The translations under genes and the position numbers were made by a program. Under the pieces are notes generated by a model. The model did not search any database. It had not been told where the DNA came from and saw only the letters and a list, made by a program, of their open reading frames with translations. Source: Streptosporangium sp040640155 (GTDB lineage: Bacteria; Actinomycetota; Actinomycetes; Streptosporangiales; Streptosporangiaceae). Taken from it: a DNA stretch of 64,000 nucleotides. Positions 34,833 through 47,200 of this stretch are shown in pieces. Position 1 is the first letter of the stretch, and each line of letters begins with the position of its first letter. The stretch spans positions 226,639 to 290,638 of the forward strand of contig NZ_JBFABE010000003.1 in the NCBI RefSeq assembly GCF_040640155.1, in the 5' to 3' direction.

Positions 34833-35703
34833 GCCAACGGGTGTCATCCACGACATCGGATACCGCCACTACGAGGGGGCGCGTCTCGGCCGTGGTCACG
34901 CCACCGCCGCGCTGACCGTGCACACCCTGCGCGGGGTCTTCGGGCTCGGCCGCACCGCCCGCTCGAAGATCATCCCGTTCCTGCTGGTGGGCGTCATGTT
35001 CCTGCCCGCGGTGGTCTCCATCGCGATCATGGCGTTGATCAAGCAGGAGGGGATGCGCTACACCGAGTACGCGGTGGTCATGCAGGCTGTGCTCGCGATC
35101 TTCCTGGCCTCGCAGTCGCCGTACGCGGTCGCGCCGGACCTTCGCTTCCGGGTGCTGCCGCTCTACCTGTCGCGCCCGGTGACGCTGTGGAACTACGTCG
35201 GGGCGAAGCTCGCGGCGATGACGGCGGCCATGTTCCTGCTGCTGGCCCTGCCCCTCACCCTGCTGTTCGTCGGTGAGGTGATCATCGACCTGCCCGGGGA
35301 CACGCACACCGTCGAGTACCTCACGAGCATGGCCGGGGCGGTCGTCTACGCGGTGCTGCTGGCCTGCCTGGGCGTGGCCATCGCCTCGTTCACCCCCCGG
35401 CGGGGTCTGGGGGTCGCCTCGATCATCGCCTTCTACCTGCTCGCCTCCGCGGTCTCGACCGTGCTGTACGCGACGCTGGAGTCGATGGGCGACGACGCCA
35501 CGGCCGCCTGGGCGTGGCTGATCAACCCGTTCTTCCTGGTCGACGCCGCCGTGCATGTCGGGATCTTCGACGCCACGCCGGCCTCCAGCGTCATCTACCC
35601 CTCCGGTGCCGGGACCCTGGCCGCCGGAGCGCTCGTGCTCGTGCTGATCGCGCTGTCGGTGACGGCCCTGATCGCGCGCTACCGGAAGGCGGCCGCCCGA
35701 TGA
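34825..35703 (+). CDS. ABC-2 type permease (first of two)
   Basis: A 292-residue membrane protein starting at GTG. A cytosolic N-terminus (IHDIGYRHYEGARLGRG) precedes about six helices, around residues 50-68, 85-100, 130-150, 172-190, 198-218 and 265-285. The N-terminal YRHYEG motif recurs in ABC-2 permeases of this type. It overlaps the second ATPase gene as ATGA. Confidence 0.85.
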
Positions 35704-36614
35704 ACATCGAACTGGCCCAGGTCTCCCGCTGGTACGGCAACGTGGTCGCCGTCAACGACATCACCATGACCATCGGTCCCGGCGTCACCGGCCTGCTCGG
35801 CCCCAACGGGGCGGGCAAGTCCACGCTGCTGCACATGATGGCCGGGTTCCTGGCCCCCTCGGGCGGCACCGCCACGCTGGACGGCTCCCCGATCTGGCGC
35901 AACCACGAGATCTACCGCTCCATCGGCCTGGTCCCCGAGCGGGAGGCCGTCTACGGCTTCCTCACCGGCTGGCAGTTCGTGCTCTCCAGCGCCCGGCTGC
36001 ACCGCCTGCCCGACCCCGAGGACGCCGCCCGCAAGGCGCTCGCCCTGGTGGAGATGGAGGGCGCCAAGGACCGCAGGATCGAGACGTACTCCAAGGGCAT
36101 GCGCCAGCGCGTCAAGGTGGCCTCGGCCCTGGTGCACGACCCGCAGGTCCTGCTGCTCGACGAGCCCTTCAACGGCATGGACCCGCGCCAGCGCCTGCAC
36201 CTGATGGACCTGGTCCGCGCCATGGGCACCGCGGGCAAGACCATCCTGTTCAGCTCCCACATCCTGGAGGAGGTCGAGCGGGTCGCCCAGCACATCGAGG
36301 TGCTGGTGGCCGGCCGTCACGCCGCCTCCGGCGACTTCCGGGAGATCCGCCGCCGGATGACCGACCGGCCACACCTGTTCCGGGTCCGCTCCAGCGACGA
36401 CCGACGCCTGGCGTCCGCGCTGATCGCCGACGCCTCCTCGGGCGCGGTGTCGCTGACCGAGGCGGGCCTGGAGGTGCAGGCCGTCGACTTCCGGCGCTTC
36501 ACCCGGCTGCTGCCCAGGGTCGCCAAGGACGCGGGCGTACGCCTCTGGCAGGTCTCCCCTTCCGACGAAGACCTGGAGAGCGTCTTCTCCTACCTGATCA
36601 ACAGGAGCAGCTGA
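35700..36614 (+). CDS. ABC transporter ATP-binding protein (second of two)
   Basis: A 304-residue ATPase: Walker A GPNGAGKST (about residue 36), signature YSKGMRQR (about 131), Walker B VLLLDEPFNGMD (about 150), switch His FSSHILEE. The start was set at 35700, where ATGA overlaps the permease stop; longer in-frame versions would lie within the permease gene. The C-terminal 90 residues form the accessory domain seen in ABC-2 exporters. Confidence 0.9.
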   Translation: MNIELAQVSRWYGNVVAVNDITMTIGPGVTGLLGPNGAGKSTLLHMMAGFLAPSGGTATLDGSPIWRNHEIYRSIGLVPEREAVYGFLTGWQFVLSSARLHRLPDPEDAARKALALVEMEGAKDRRIETYSKGMRQRVKVASALVHDPQVLLLDEPFNGMDPRQRLHLMDLVRAMGTAGKTILFSSHILEEVERVAQHIEVLVAGRHAASGDFREIRRRMTDRPHLFRVRSSDDRRLASALIADASSGAVSLTEAGLEVQAVDFRRFTRLLPRVAKDAGVRLWQVSPSDEDLESVFSYLINRSS

Positions 36615-36616
36615 CC

Positions 36617-37333
36617 ATGAACGGTGTCATCGCCGGACTCTCCTACCGGGCCCTCCTGGGCCGCCGCCGGATCTGGTTGCTGATCATGCTGCCCGTGGCG
36701 CTGATCGCCATGGCCGTCCTGCTGCGCGTCCTCGGCGCCGGCGACGAGCGTGGCGCGGTCACGCTCATGCAGACCTTCGCCATCGGCACCATGCTCCCGC
36801 TGCTGGGCCTGATCGCGGGGACCGGGGTGATCGCGCCCGAGATCGACGACGGCACGATCATCCACCTGCTCTCCAAGCCGATCTCCCGGCCGGTGATCGC
36901 GCAGACCAAGTTCGTGGTCGCGGCCTCCCTGCTCGCGCTGTTCGGCACCGTGCCGACCTTCGTCGCGGCCTACCTGCTGGTGGGCGGCGAGGCCGGGATC
37001 GCCGCCGGTTTCGCGCTCGGCTCCCTGGTCGGCGGGATCGCCTACGCCGCGGTGTTCATGCTGCTGGGCGTGCTGACCCGGCACGCGGTGACGATCGGCA
37101 TCGTCTACGCCCTGGTCTGGGAGGGCGTGGTCGGCAACTTCGTGCCCGGCGCCCGCCGGTTCTCCATCCAGCAGTGGGCCCAGACGGTCGCCGACCAGAT
37201 GTCGTCCTCGGCGTTCTTCTCCACCGAGATCACTGTCGGCTTCGCCGCGACCGCGCTGGCCGTCGTCACCGTCGGCGCGGTCCTGTGGGCGGGCCGGCGC
37301 CTGCGGAGCTTCTCCCTCACCGGCGACGAGTAG
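36617..37333 (+). CDS. ABC-2 type permease (second of two)
   Basis: A 238-residue permease with about six helices (around residues 17-37, 50-72, 95-120, 130-155, 162-185 and 212-228). It retains the family pattern IAPEIDDGTIIHLLSKPISRP in the first cytoplasmic loop, seen in ABC-2 permeases. It starts two bases after the ATPase stop. No specific substrate is indicated. Confidence 0.85.
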   Translation: MNGVIAGLSYRALLGRRRIWLLIMLPVALIAMAVLLRVLGAGDERGAVTLMQTFAIGTMLPLLGLIAGTGVIAPEIDDGTIIHLLSKPISRPVIAQTKFVVAASLLALFGTVPTFVAAYLLVGGEAGIAAGFALGSLVGGIAYAAVFMLLGVLTRHAVTIGIVYALVWEGVVGNFVPGARRFSIQQWAQTVADQMSSSAFFSTEITVGFAATALAVVTVGAVLWAGRRLRSFSLTGDE

Positions 37334-37400
37334 GTCCTCCCGGGTGCCGGGCACGTCCCCGCCGAGGGGTGTGCCCGGGCGAACCGGCCGTTTCCGGGCC

Positions 37401-37450
37401 GCCCGGTGCGGCCCGGTGCGGCCCGGTGCGGCCCGGTGCGGCCCGGTGCG
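37401..37450. repeat. Five perfect 10-bp tandem repeats (GCCCGGTGCG)
   Basis: Five exact copies lie head to tail between the convergent ABC permease and DUF11-protein genes. The register is exactly 10 bp with no mismatch. The flanking GC-rich inverted sequence may also provide termination for both genes. Confidence 0.95.
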
Positions 37451-37458
37451 GCCGGCCC

Positions 37459-38199
37459 TCACCCGGGCTGCCGCTCGGAGGATCTCCGCAGACGGCGGCG
37501 GCCTCTGCCCCGGCGCACGACCGGCAGGACGACCAGCACCAGGGCCAGCAGACCGGCGCCGCCGGCCACGTACCACAGGCGGCTCGTCACGGGATGGGCC
37601 GTCACGTGCGCGGCCTCGGCCGCCGCCGCGCCGGCGGGCAGCTGATCGGAGTGGGTGGCACAGACGATCGGCCTGTCGCTTCCCTCGGTGCTCGCGCAGG
37701 CGATGCTGGCCAGGCGCAGGAGGTCCTCCGGTGTGGCTCCGACCTCCGCGACGGTGCGGAAGGTGACCGCCTTGCCCGCCGGGACGTCGGCGGTCCAGCG
37801 GACCCTCTCCTTCGTGGCCGTGCCGTGGCCGTCGGCCGAGACGAACGTCAGGCCGGGCGGCAGGCTCTGGGTGAGGTCCAGCCCGCGCACGCGGGAGGTC
37901 CCGGTGTTGCGGACGGTGACGACGTAGGTGAGCCGGTCGCCCTCCTCGACGGAGGTCCGGCCGTTGTCGATGTCGATGCTGAGGCTGGGGGCGTCCCCGG
38001 CCACGGCCTTCGTCTCCGGCTTCTCGTCCTTCGCCTCCGGGCCGGCGTCCTTCGCCTCCGTCCCGGCGTCCCTGGGTTTGGGGTCGCTCGCGGAAGCCCC
38101 CGGTGACGGCGGGGCGACGGCCAGCGCCGTCCCGAGCGCGCAGAGGACCGCGGCGCGCCGCGCGCCGGCGAAGGGGCGGACCGTCAGGATCGATGCCAT
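37459..38199 (-). CDS. Small membrane-anchored DUF11-domain protein
   Basis: A 246-residue exported protein. A signal sequence (about residues 1-38) is followed by an Asp/Lys/Glu-rich spacer and one DUF11-type beta-sandwich (about 68-180: SLSIDIDNGRTSVEEGDRL, VRNTGTSRVRGLDLTQSLPPGL). A membrane helix (about 207-228) and a strongly basic cytosolic tail (RRGRGRRRLRR) follow. AAGGAG precedes the ATG. It lies 93 bases downstream of the giant repeat gene, on the same strand, and has the same domain type, so the two probably form one surface module. Confidence 0.85.
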   Translation of the reverse strand: MASILTVRPFAGARRAAVLCALGTALAVAPPSPGASASDPKPRDAGTEAKDAGPEAKDEKPETKAVAGDAPSLSIDIDNGRTSVEEGDRLTYVVTVRNTGTSRVRGLDLTQSLPPGLTFVSADGHGTATKERVRWTADVPAGKAVTFRTVAEVGATPEDLLRLASIACASTEGSDRPIVCATHSDQLPAGAAAAEAAHVTAHPVTSRLWYVAGGAGLLALVLVVLPVVRRGRGRRRLRRSSERQPG

Positions 38200-38292
38200 G
38201 CCTTTCTCCTTCGTGGTGTTCGTGTACGGGTGAACGGTGTGCACTGGAACGCCTCGATCTCCGTCGTGGACCGGCGCGGTGTCATCTGGCCG

Positions 38293-41200
38293 TCATCTGG
38301 CCGTCACGGCATAGGTGAGCGTCGCCGAGTAGGTGCCGACCGGGACGAAGGGGATGTCGGCCTCGAAGTCGTTGCCGATGGCGTCCCCGTCGGGAGCGGA
38401 CGGCACCGGCTGCTCGTGGACGAGTGTCGGGACGGTGCTCGAGAGCGGCAGGAAGACCGAGGTGCCGTGCTCGCGCACGCGCAGGTTCCCGATCGGGATG
38501 GTGACGTCGTTGCCCGGCTGGTTCGAGGTGAACGCGGGGGTCACCGCCCGCACGGTGACGACGTAACCGTCGAAGTTGTTCGTGATGACCGTCATCGTCA
38601 CGGCCTGGTCGACGGTCACGGTCGAGTTCGGGGTGCCCCTCAGCGTGAAGGCCTCGTCCAGGTCGTTGAGGGTGATGCTGGTGGCGGCCACGGCGGTCTG
38701 GACCGAACAGCCGGGGTCGGTGCCGGCGACCGGGCAGGTGCTGCCGGCGGTCGTCGAGGTGACCCGGTTGTCGAGGATCGCGTCACCGGTGCCCCCTCGG
38801 GTGACGAGCACGCTGAAGGTGACGACCGCGCTCGCCGCCACCGGTAGCGCTCCGCTCCAGGTGAGGACACCGCCGGCGTAGGTGACGGTGCCGACGGTGG
38901 CGGCCGCGTCACCGGCGTAGACGGCGTCGTCGAGCACCCCGGCCAGCGCGTCGGTGAACGCCGCCTCGGTGTACGGCGCCTCGCCGGTGTTCGTGGCCGT
39001 GATCGTGTACCGGACGGTGGCGCCCCCCACCACGACACCGCTGCTGTCCGCCGTCTTGGTGACGGCCAGGCCGGGGTTCAGGACGGTGACGGTCGTGGTG
39101 CAGCGAGGATCGTCTCCCCCCTCCGGGCAGGTCGCCCCGGCGGTGGTGGAGCCGACGGTGGCGGTCAGCAGTTTGTCGCCCGGGGGAGGCTCGATCGTGA
39201 CGACCGAGTAGGTGATCGTCGCGGTCTCGCCGGTCGGCAGGGCGCCGATCCAGCTCAGCGTGCCGGCGGCGTAGGTGACGGTGCCGGCGGTGGCCGTCGC
39301 GCCACCGGCGTAGACGGCGTCGTCGAGCACCCCGGCCAGCGGCACGGTGAACGCGGCTCCGGGATAGGCGATCTCACCGGTGTTGACCAGGGTCACCGTG
39401 TAGTGGACGGCCTCTCCGGCGACGACGGTGCCGGCATCGGCGGTCTGCGTGATCGTGAGCTGCGGTATCAGGACGCGCACGAACGTCGTGCACGCCGGGT
39501 CGTCCCCGCCCACCGGGCAGGTGCTGCCCGGCGCGGTGGAGGACACGCCGCTGGTCAGCGCCTTGTCACCGGGGTCGGGGTCCTTCACCGTGACGGAGTA
39601 GGTGATCGTGGTGCTCGCGCCGACCGCGAGGGATCCGGCCCAGGTCAGTTTCGGCGCGGTGTAGTCGAAGACGCCGGTCGAGGCGCTCGCGTCGTTGTTG
39701 TAGACCGTGTCGGGGAACAGGCCGTCCAGCGCGGCGACGGCGGAGGCCCCGTCGTAGTCCGTCTGCCCGGTGTTGGTGAGCGTGATCGTGTAGCCGACCG
39801 TGCCGCCGGGGGTCGTGGTCGCCGTGTCGGCGGTCATGGCGATGCTCAGCGCGGGGATCAGGACGGTGACGGTCACGCTGCAGGCCGGGTCCGTACCGCC
39901 TGCCGGGCAGGTGCTGCCGGGAACGGACGAGGAGATGGCGCTGGTCATGCTCGTGTCACCGGTGTTGGGGTCGGCAGCCCTCACCGTGTAGGTGACGGTC
40001 TCGGTCGCCCCGACCGTCAGGTCACCGGTCCAGGTCAGGGTCTGCCCGGCGACGTCGATCGCGCCGGTCGAGGCGGTCGCGTCGTCGTCGTAGGTGGCGA
40101 CGTCCAGCACCCCGGCCAGGGAGTTCACGACGCTCGCGCCGGAGTACGGGGTCTGACCGGTGTTGGCGATCGTGATCGTGAACCGGGTGACGCCGCCCGG
40201 GGTCGTGGTCACCCGGTCGGCGGCGATGGAGGTGGTCAGTCCGGGAAGGAGGACGGTCACCGCCGAGGTGCAGGCCGGGACGCTGCCGCCCACCGGGCAG
40301 GTGCTGCCCGGCGCGGACGAGGCGGCGGTGTTGGCGAGCAGCCGGTCGCCGGTGTCCGGGGTGTTGACGGTGACCGAGTAGCCGATGGTCACCGTCGCCC
40401 CGATCGCCAGGTCGCCGGTCCAGGCCAGGGTCTGCCCGGCGAGGCCGACCGTGCCGGTCGTGGCGGTCGCGTCGCCGTTGTAGGCGGCGTCGTCCAGCAC
40501 CCCCGCCAGCGGGTCGGTGACGGTCACGCCGGTGTAGGCCGTCTGCCCGCTGTTGGTGGCGGTGATCGTGTAGCCGACCGTGCCGCCGGGGGTCGCGGTC
40601 ACCGCGTTGGCCGTCTTGACGATGGTCAGTGCCGGGACGAGCACGGTCACGAGCGTCGTGCACGCCGCGACGGTTCCGGTGGACGGGCAGGTGCTGCCCG
40701 GCGTGTCGGAGGAGACCCGGTTGTTGATCAGCTTGTCGCCGGGATCGGGGTTCAGCACGGTGACCGAGTAGGTGATCGTCGCGGTCGCGCCGATCGCGAG
40801 GTCACCGGTCCAGACCAGGTTGGAGCCCGTGAGGACGACGGTGCCGCTCGTGGCGCTCGCGTCGCCGTTGTAGGTGGCGTCCGTGAGCACCTCCGCGAGG
40901 CTGTCGGTCGCGGTCGCCCCCGTGTACGGGGTCTGGCCGGTGTTGGCGACCGTGATCGTGTAGGTGATGGTCCCACCGGGCGTGATCGTCGTCCGGTTCG
41001 CGCTCTTGGAGACGTCCAGGGCGGGGGTCAGCACGGTCACCGTCGAGGTACAGGCCGGGTCGGCGCTCCCGACGGGGCAGTTGGTACCCGAGTTGGGCGA
41101 GGTGGCGAGGGAGGTCATGACCTTGTTCCCCGGGTCCGGGTTCAGCACGGTCATCGAGAAGGTGGCGGTCGCGGTGGCGCCGACCGCGAGCGGGAGCGCC

Positions 41201-44200
41201 CACTTCACCGCGCGGTTCTGCGGGACGAGGATGAAGCTGCCCGCCGAGACCGCCCCGTCACCGTTGTAGACCGCGTCGTCCACGGCCCCGATGAGCAGTC
41301 CGTCCACGACGAGGTCGACGTAGGGCGTCTGCCCGGTGTTCGCGACCGTGACCGTGTAGTTCACCACCTGGGCCGGAACGGCGGTGGTCACGTCCGCCAC
41401 GTTCGTGATCGTGACCCTGGAGATCGGGACGTCGCTGGAGCAGCGGGGGTCGGTGCCGCCGGACGGGCAGATGCTGCCGGAGGTGGCCGAGGTGACCGCG
41501 TTGGTCAGCCGCTCGTCGCCGGTGCCCGGATTCGCGACCGTGACGCTGTAGGTGATCGTGGCCGACTGGCCTGGGTTGAGAGCCCCGGTCCAGGTCAGGT
41601 CGGGGCTGGTGAAGGTGACGCTGCCTGTCGTGGCGCTCGCGTTCGCGTCGTAGGCGGCGTCGTCCAGCACCCCGGCCAGCGCGTCGGTGAACGTCGCGGC
41701 GGCGAAGGGCACCTGCCCGGTGTTGGTGGCGGTGATCGTGTAGGCGACCGTCGCCCCGGGGGTGGCCGACGTGGCGCCGGGCGTCTTCACGATCGTCAGG
41801 ATCGGGGTGAGGACGAGGACGCTCGCCCTGCACGCCGTGTTCGTGCTGGAGGGCGGGCAGGTGCTGCCAGCCTCACCGGACGCGACCTGGTTGGCCAGTA
41901 GCTTGTCACCCGTGGCGGGGTCGGTGGTGGTGACGGAGTAGGTGACGGTCGAGGTCGCCCCGACCGCCAGGTCCCCGGTCCAGGTCAGCGTGGTCCCGGC
42001 GAGGCCGACCACGCCGGAGGTGGCCGCCGCGTCACCGTTGTAGGTCGCCTTGTCCAGCACGCTCGCCATCGCGTCGGTGACGACGGCTCCGGTGTACACG
42101 CTGTCCCCGGTGTTGGCGATCGTGATCGTGTAGGCCACGGGGCCGCCCGGGACCACCACGCTCCGGTCGGCGACCTTGGTGATCGTCAGCCCCGGGGTCA
42201 GCACGGTGACCGTGTTGGTGCAGCCGGGCGCGGTCACCACGGGGCAACTGCTGCCCTGCACCGTGGAGAGCGTGGTGAGAGTGATCAGCTTGTCCCCCAG
42301 GTCGGGATCGTTCACCGTGAGGCTGCCGGTCAGCGTGACACTGCCGCCCACGGGGACGTCCCCGGTCCAGGTCAGCCCCGTCACCCCTCCCAGGCTCAGC
42401 GTCAGCGTCCCGGAGGTGGCGGTCTGGTCGCCGTTGGCGACGGCGTCGTCGGCACCTTCGATCCCCCGGAACAGGATGCCGATTCCGAAGTAGGGCGTCT
42501 GCCCGGTGTTGGTGATCACCGTGGTGTAGTGGATCACATCACCCGGCAGGTAGGCCGGCTTGTCGGACGAGGTCACGATGGCCAGGCTCGCCACGGTCAC
42601 CGTCTCCGTGCAGCGGGGGTCGGTGCTTCCCGCCTCGCAGTTCTCGCCCACCGAGTCCGAGACCAGGGTGTTGGTGAGGATCCCGTCGCCCGAGGCCGGC
42701 GTGTTCACCGTCACCGAGTAGGTGACCGTGGCCGACCCCTCGGCCGGAACGGTCCCGGTCCAGGTCACCTCGGGTGCGTCGTAGGTGACGTCACCGATGT
42801 CGGCCTCGGCGTCGCCGTTGTAGGTCGCGTCGTCCAGCACCCCGGCCAGCGCGTCGGTGAACGTCGCGTCGACGTAGGGCGTCAGCCCGCTGTTGCTGAT
42901 CGTGACGGTGTAGGTGACCGTCTCGCCCCGCGCGGCCGAGGGGGCGCTCGCGACCTTGTCGAACGTCAGCGTGGTGGCGTCGGTGATCGGAACACTGTCG
43001 ACGCAGCGCAGGTCGGTCCCGCCGGCCGGGCAGTTGTTGCCCGGGGTGGTGGAGGTGACGGCGTTCACCACGTTCAGGTCGCCGGTCGCCGGGTTGTCGA
43101 CGGTGGCCGTGTAGGAGACGGTCGCGCTCGCACCGGGCGCGAGATTTCCCGTCCAGATCAGGTCGGACCCGGTGAGGCCGACCGTTCCGCTCGTGGCGGT
43201 GGCGTCCGCGTTGTAGACGGCGTCGTCCAGCACCCCGGCCAGCGCGTCGGTGAACGTCGCCCCCGTGTAGGGCAGCGGCCCGGTGTTGGTGGCGACGATC
43301 GTGTAGGTGATCGTTGTCCCCGGCACCGCCGTCGTGGGATTCGAGGTCTTGGTGATCCTCAGCGTGGGGACGAGCACGGCCACGGTGCTGGTGCACCGGG
43401 TGTCGCCGCTCGCCGGTGTGCAGTTGACGCCGGTGGTGGGCGAGGAGATCGTGTTGATCATCGCCTTGTCCCCGGGGTCGGGGTTGCGCACGGTGACCGT
43501 GTAGGCGATGGTCGCGCTCGCCCCGACCGCGAGGTTCCCGGTCCAGGTCAGCGTGGATCCGGCGTAGCTCACCGTGCCGGTCGTGGCGGTGGCGTCCGCG
43601 TTGTAGACGGCGTCGTCCAGCACCCCGGCCAGCGGGTCGGTGAACGTCGCGCCGGTGTAGGGCGCCTGCCCCGAGTTGACGACGGTGATCGTGTAGCCGA
43701 CCGTGCCTCCCTGGACGGTGACGGCCCTGTCGGCGGTCTTGGTGATCGTCAGGCCGGGGACGAGCACGTCGAGCGTGGCGGTGCAGCGGGGGTCCGTGCC
43801 GCCGGACGGGCAGTTGTTGCCCGGGGCGGCGGAGACGAGGGTGCCGGTGACGGTCCGGTCGCCGGTGGGCGGGTTCTTGAGCATGAGGGTTCCGGTGACG
43901 GTGACGACTCCCCCGACGGGGATGTTCCCGGTCCAGGTGAGGCTCGTGGCGTTGAGCACGAGCGTGCCCGAGCTCGCGGTCTGGTCCCCGTTGGGGATGG
44001 CGTCGTCGAGGGTGCCCGCGGTGGGGGCGGAGACGGAGATCCCCGTGTAGGGAACCTGTCCCGTGTTGGTGAACGTGGCGTTGAGAGTGATCGTCGAGCC
44101 GGGGGTCGCCCCGGTCTGGGTGTAGCTCTGCTCCAGCACGAGACGTGCCACCGCCACCTGGACGGTGCAGCGCGGGTCGGTGCCCCCCGCGGGGCAGTTG

Positions 44201-47200
44201 CTCCCCGTGGTGGACGAGACGGCGGTGCTGGAGAGCAGGGCGTCCCCGGTGTCAAGGGTGTCGACCGTGACGGAGTAGGTGATCGTGGCGCTCGCGCCGA
44301 CCGCCAGGTCGCCGGTCCAGGTCAGGTCGGACCCGGTGAGGCCGACCGCACCGCTCGTCGCGGTCGCGTCGCCGTTGTAGGCCGCGTCGTCCAGCACCTC
44401 GGCCAGCAGGTCGGTGACGGCGGCGCCGGCGTACGGCGTCTGCCCGGAGTTGGTGACGGTCACCGTGTAGTCGACGGTGGCCCCGGGCGCCGTCGTGGCG
44501 GTGTCCGCGCTCGCGGCGATGGTCAGCTCCGGCACCAGGACGGCGACCGTCGAGACGCACGCCGGGTCGGTGCCGCCCGCCGGGCAGGTGCTGCCCGGAG
44601 TGGACGACACCGCGACGTTGCGCGTCACCCTGTCACCGAGGTAAGGGTCGTCCACGGTGACCGAGTAGGTGATCGTGGTGCTCGCCCCGACCGCCAGGTC
44701 GCCGGTCCAGGTCAGGTCGGACCCGGTGAGGCCGACCGCACCGCTCGTCGCGGTCGCGTCGCCGTTGTAGGCGGCGTCGTTGAGCACCAGGGCCAGCTGG
44801 TTGACGACCTGGGCGCCGCTGTAGGGGGTCTGCCCGGTGTTGGTGACCGTCGTCGTGTAGGTGATCGTGCCGCCGGGGACGGTCGTCTGGGTGTCGGCGG
44901 TGTTGGTGATCGTCAGTGCCGGGACCAGGACGGTGACCACGCTGAAGCAGCCCGGCGCCGTCGCGCCGACGACCGGGCAGGTGCTGCCGGGCGCGGCGGA
45001 GGTGAAGGAGCTCCTCATGACCTTGTCGCCGGTGTCGGGGTCGTTGACGGTCGCCGAACCCGTGATGGTGACCGTCGCGCCGATCGCGATGTCCCCGGTC
45101 CACAGGAGCGAACCGTCCGGGGTCACGTCGACGCTGCCCGTGCTCGTCACGATGTCACCGTTGTAGGTCGCGTCGTCGAACACGTCCGCGCCGGTGAACG
45201 TGGCGCTGATGCCCACGTAGGGGGTCTGCCCGGTGTTGACCATCGTGAGCGTGTACGCCACGACGCCCCCCGGGGTCGTCGTGCTCGACGGGGTCGTGAC
45301 GCTCATCGTCAGCTGCGGGACGAGGACCGTCACGCTGCTGGAGCACCGGGCGTCGCTACCGCCCGGCGGGCAGTTGCCGCCGGTGGTGGCCGAGGTGAGG
45401 GCGTTGGTCAGCGTCTTGTTCCCGGTGCCGGGGTTGGCGACGGTGACCGAGTAGGTGATCGTGGCGCTCGCGCCGACGGCCAGGTCGCCGGCCCAGGTCA
45501 GCGTGGAGCCCGCGAAGCCGACCGAGCCGCTGGTCGCGGCGGCGTTCGCGTTGTAGGTCGCGTCGTCCAGCACACCGGCCAGCGCGTCGGCGAACGTCGC
45601 GCCGGTGTAGGCGGTCTGTCCCGAGTTGGTGACCGTGACCGTGTAGTTCACCGTGGAGCCGGGCGTCGTGGTGGCCGTGTCGGCCGCCTTGGTGATCGTC
45701 AGGGCGGGCACCAGGATCGTGATGACGCTGAAGCAACCCGGTGCCGACGCGCCGCCGACGACCGGGCAGGTGCTGCCGGGCACCGAGGAGACGGCGAAGG
45801 TCCTCAGGACCCTGTCGCCGGTGTCGGGGTCGTTCACGGTGACCGAGACGGTGACGGTGGCGATCGCCCCGACGGCCAGGTCACCGGTCCAGGTGGCGGT
45901 GCCGTCCGGGTTGACGACGACGGTGCCGGAGGTCGCGGTGGGTTCGCCGATGCCTGTCGCGTCGTCCAGCAGGCCCAGCAGCGAGACGGTGACGCCCGCT
46001 CCGGTGTAGGGGGTCTGCCCGGTGTTGGAGAAGGTGAAGGTGTAGTTCACGACCGAGCCCGGCGTCGTGGTGGCCACGTCCGCCATGCTGGTGATCGTCA
46101 GCCCCGGGATCAGGACGGTGACGGTCGCGGAGCACTGCGGGCCGAGGTTCCCCGGCGGGCAGGTGCTGCCCGGGGTGGTCGAGGAGATCGTGTTGGAGAC
46201 GGTCCTGTCACCGGTGTCGGGGGTCTTGACCGTGGCCGAGTAGACGATGGTCGCGCTCGCGCCGGGCGCGAGGTTCCCGGTCCAGGTCAGGTTGGGGCTG
46301 GTGTACGACAGGGTGCCGGCCGTCGCGGTCGCGTCGGCGTTGTAGACGGCGTCGTCGAGCAGGCCGGCCAGCGCGTCGACGAACGTCGCGCCGGTGTACG
46401 GGGTCTGGCCGTTGTTCGTCACCGTGACCGTGTATCCGATGCTTCCCCCGGGAGTCGCCGTCGAGACGTTGGCGACCTTGACGATGGACAGCCCGGACAC
46501 GGTCACGGTGGCCGCGCAGCGGGTGTCGACGCCGCCGGCCGGGCAGGTGCTGCCGATCGTCGACGAGGTCACCGCGTTGGCCAGCACCTTGTTGCCGGTG
46601 TCGGGGTTGTTCACCGTGACCGAGTAGGTGATGGTCACGGTGGCGCCGGCTGCCACGTTGCCGGTCCAGGTCAGGGTCTGGCCGGCCAGGGACACCGAAC
46701 CGCCGCTCGCGGTCGCGTCACCGTTGTAGGTCGCGTCGTCGAGCACGCCGGCCAGCGGGTCGTTCAGCGTCGCGCCAGTGAAGGCGACGGTACCGGTGTT
46801 GTTCACGGTGATCGTGTAGTTGACCGTGCCGCCCGGGGCCGCCGAGGAGGCGCTGGCCGTCTTGACCATGACCAAGGCCCCGGCCGTGATCACCAGCGTC
46901 GCGGATCTGGTGTCCGCGAGGCCGCCTCCGTCGACCACCCGGAAGGTGACCGTTGAGGTGCCCGGCGCGGTCGGGGTACCCGACAGCACGCCGGTCGAGG
47001 CGTTCAGGGTCAGACCCGGCGGCAGGCTACCCGCGCTGACCGACCACGTGTAGGGCGCCACCCCTCCGCTGATGGTCAGCGGGACGCTGTAGGCGACCCC
47101 GACCTGTCCGGGCGGCGGCGCGGCGAACGTGAACGTCGGCAGCGCCGCGATCGTCACGCTCACCGTCCTGGTGTCGCTCTGGTTGAAGGCGTCGACCACC

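Noticed and set aside
37401..37450. CRISPR array
   Set aside because: The 10-bp units are contiguous without spacers and far too short for CRISPR repeats.
38293..38700. LPXTG or wall-binding signal at the end of the giant protein
   Set aside because: The C-terminus ends in a beta strand (TYAVTAR) with no pentapeptide, hydrophobic helix or basic tail.
42529..46956. 1475-codon open frame antisense to the repeat region of the giant gene
   Set aside because: It mirrors the repeats of the minus-strand gene: its length follows from periodic GC-rich codons. It has no ribosome binding site and no family resemblance (His/Arg/Gly-rich).
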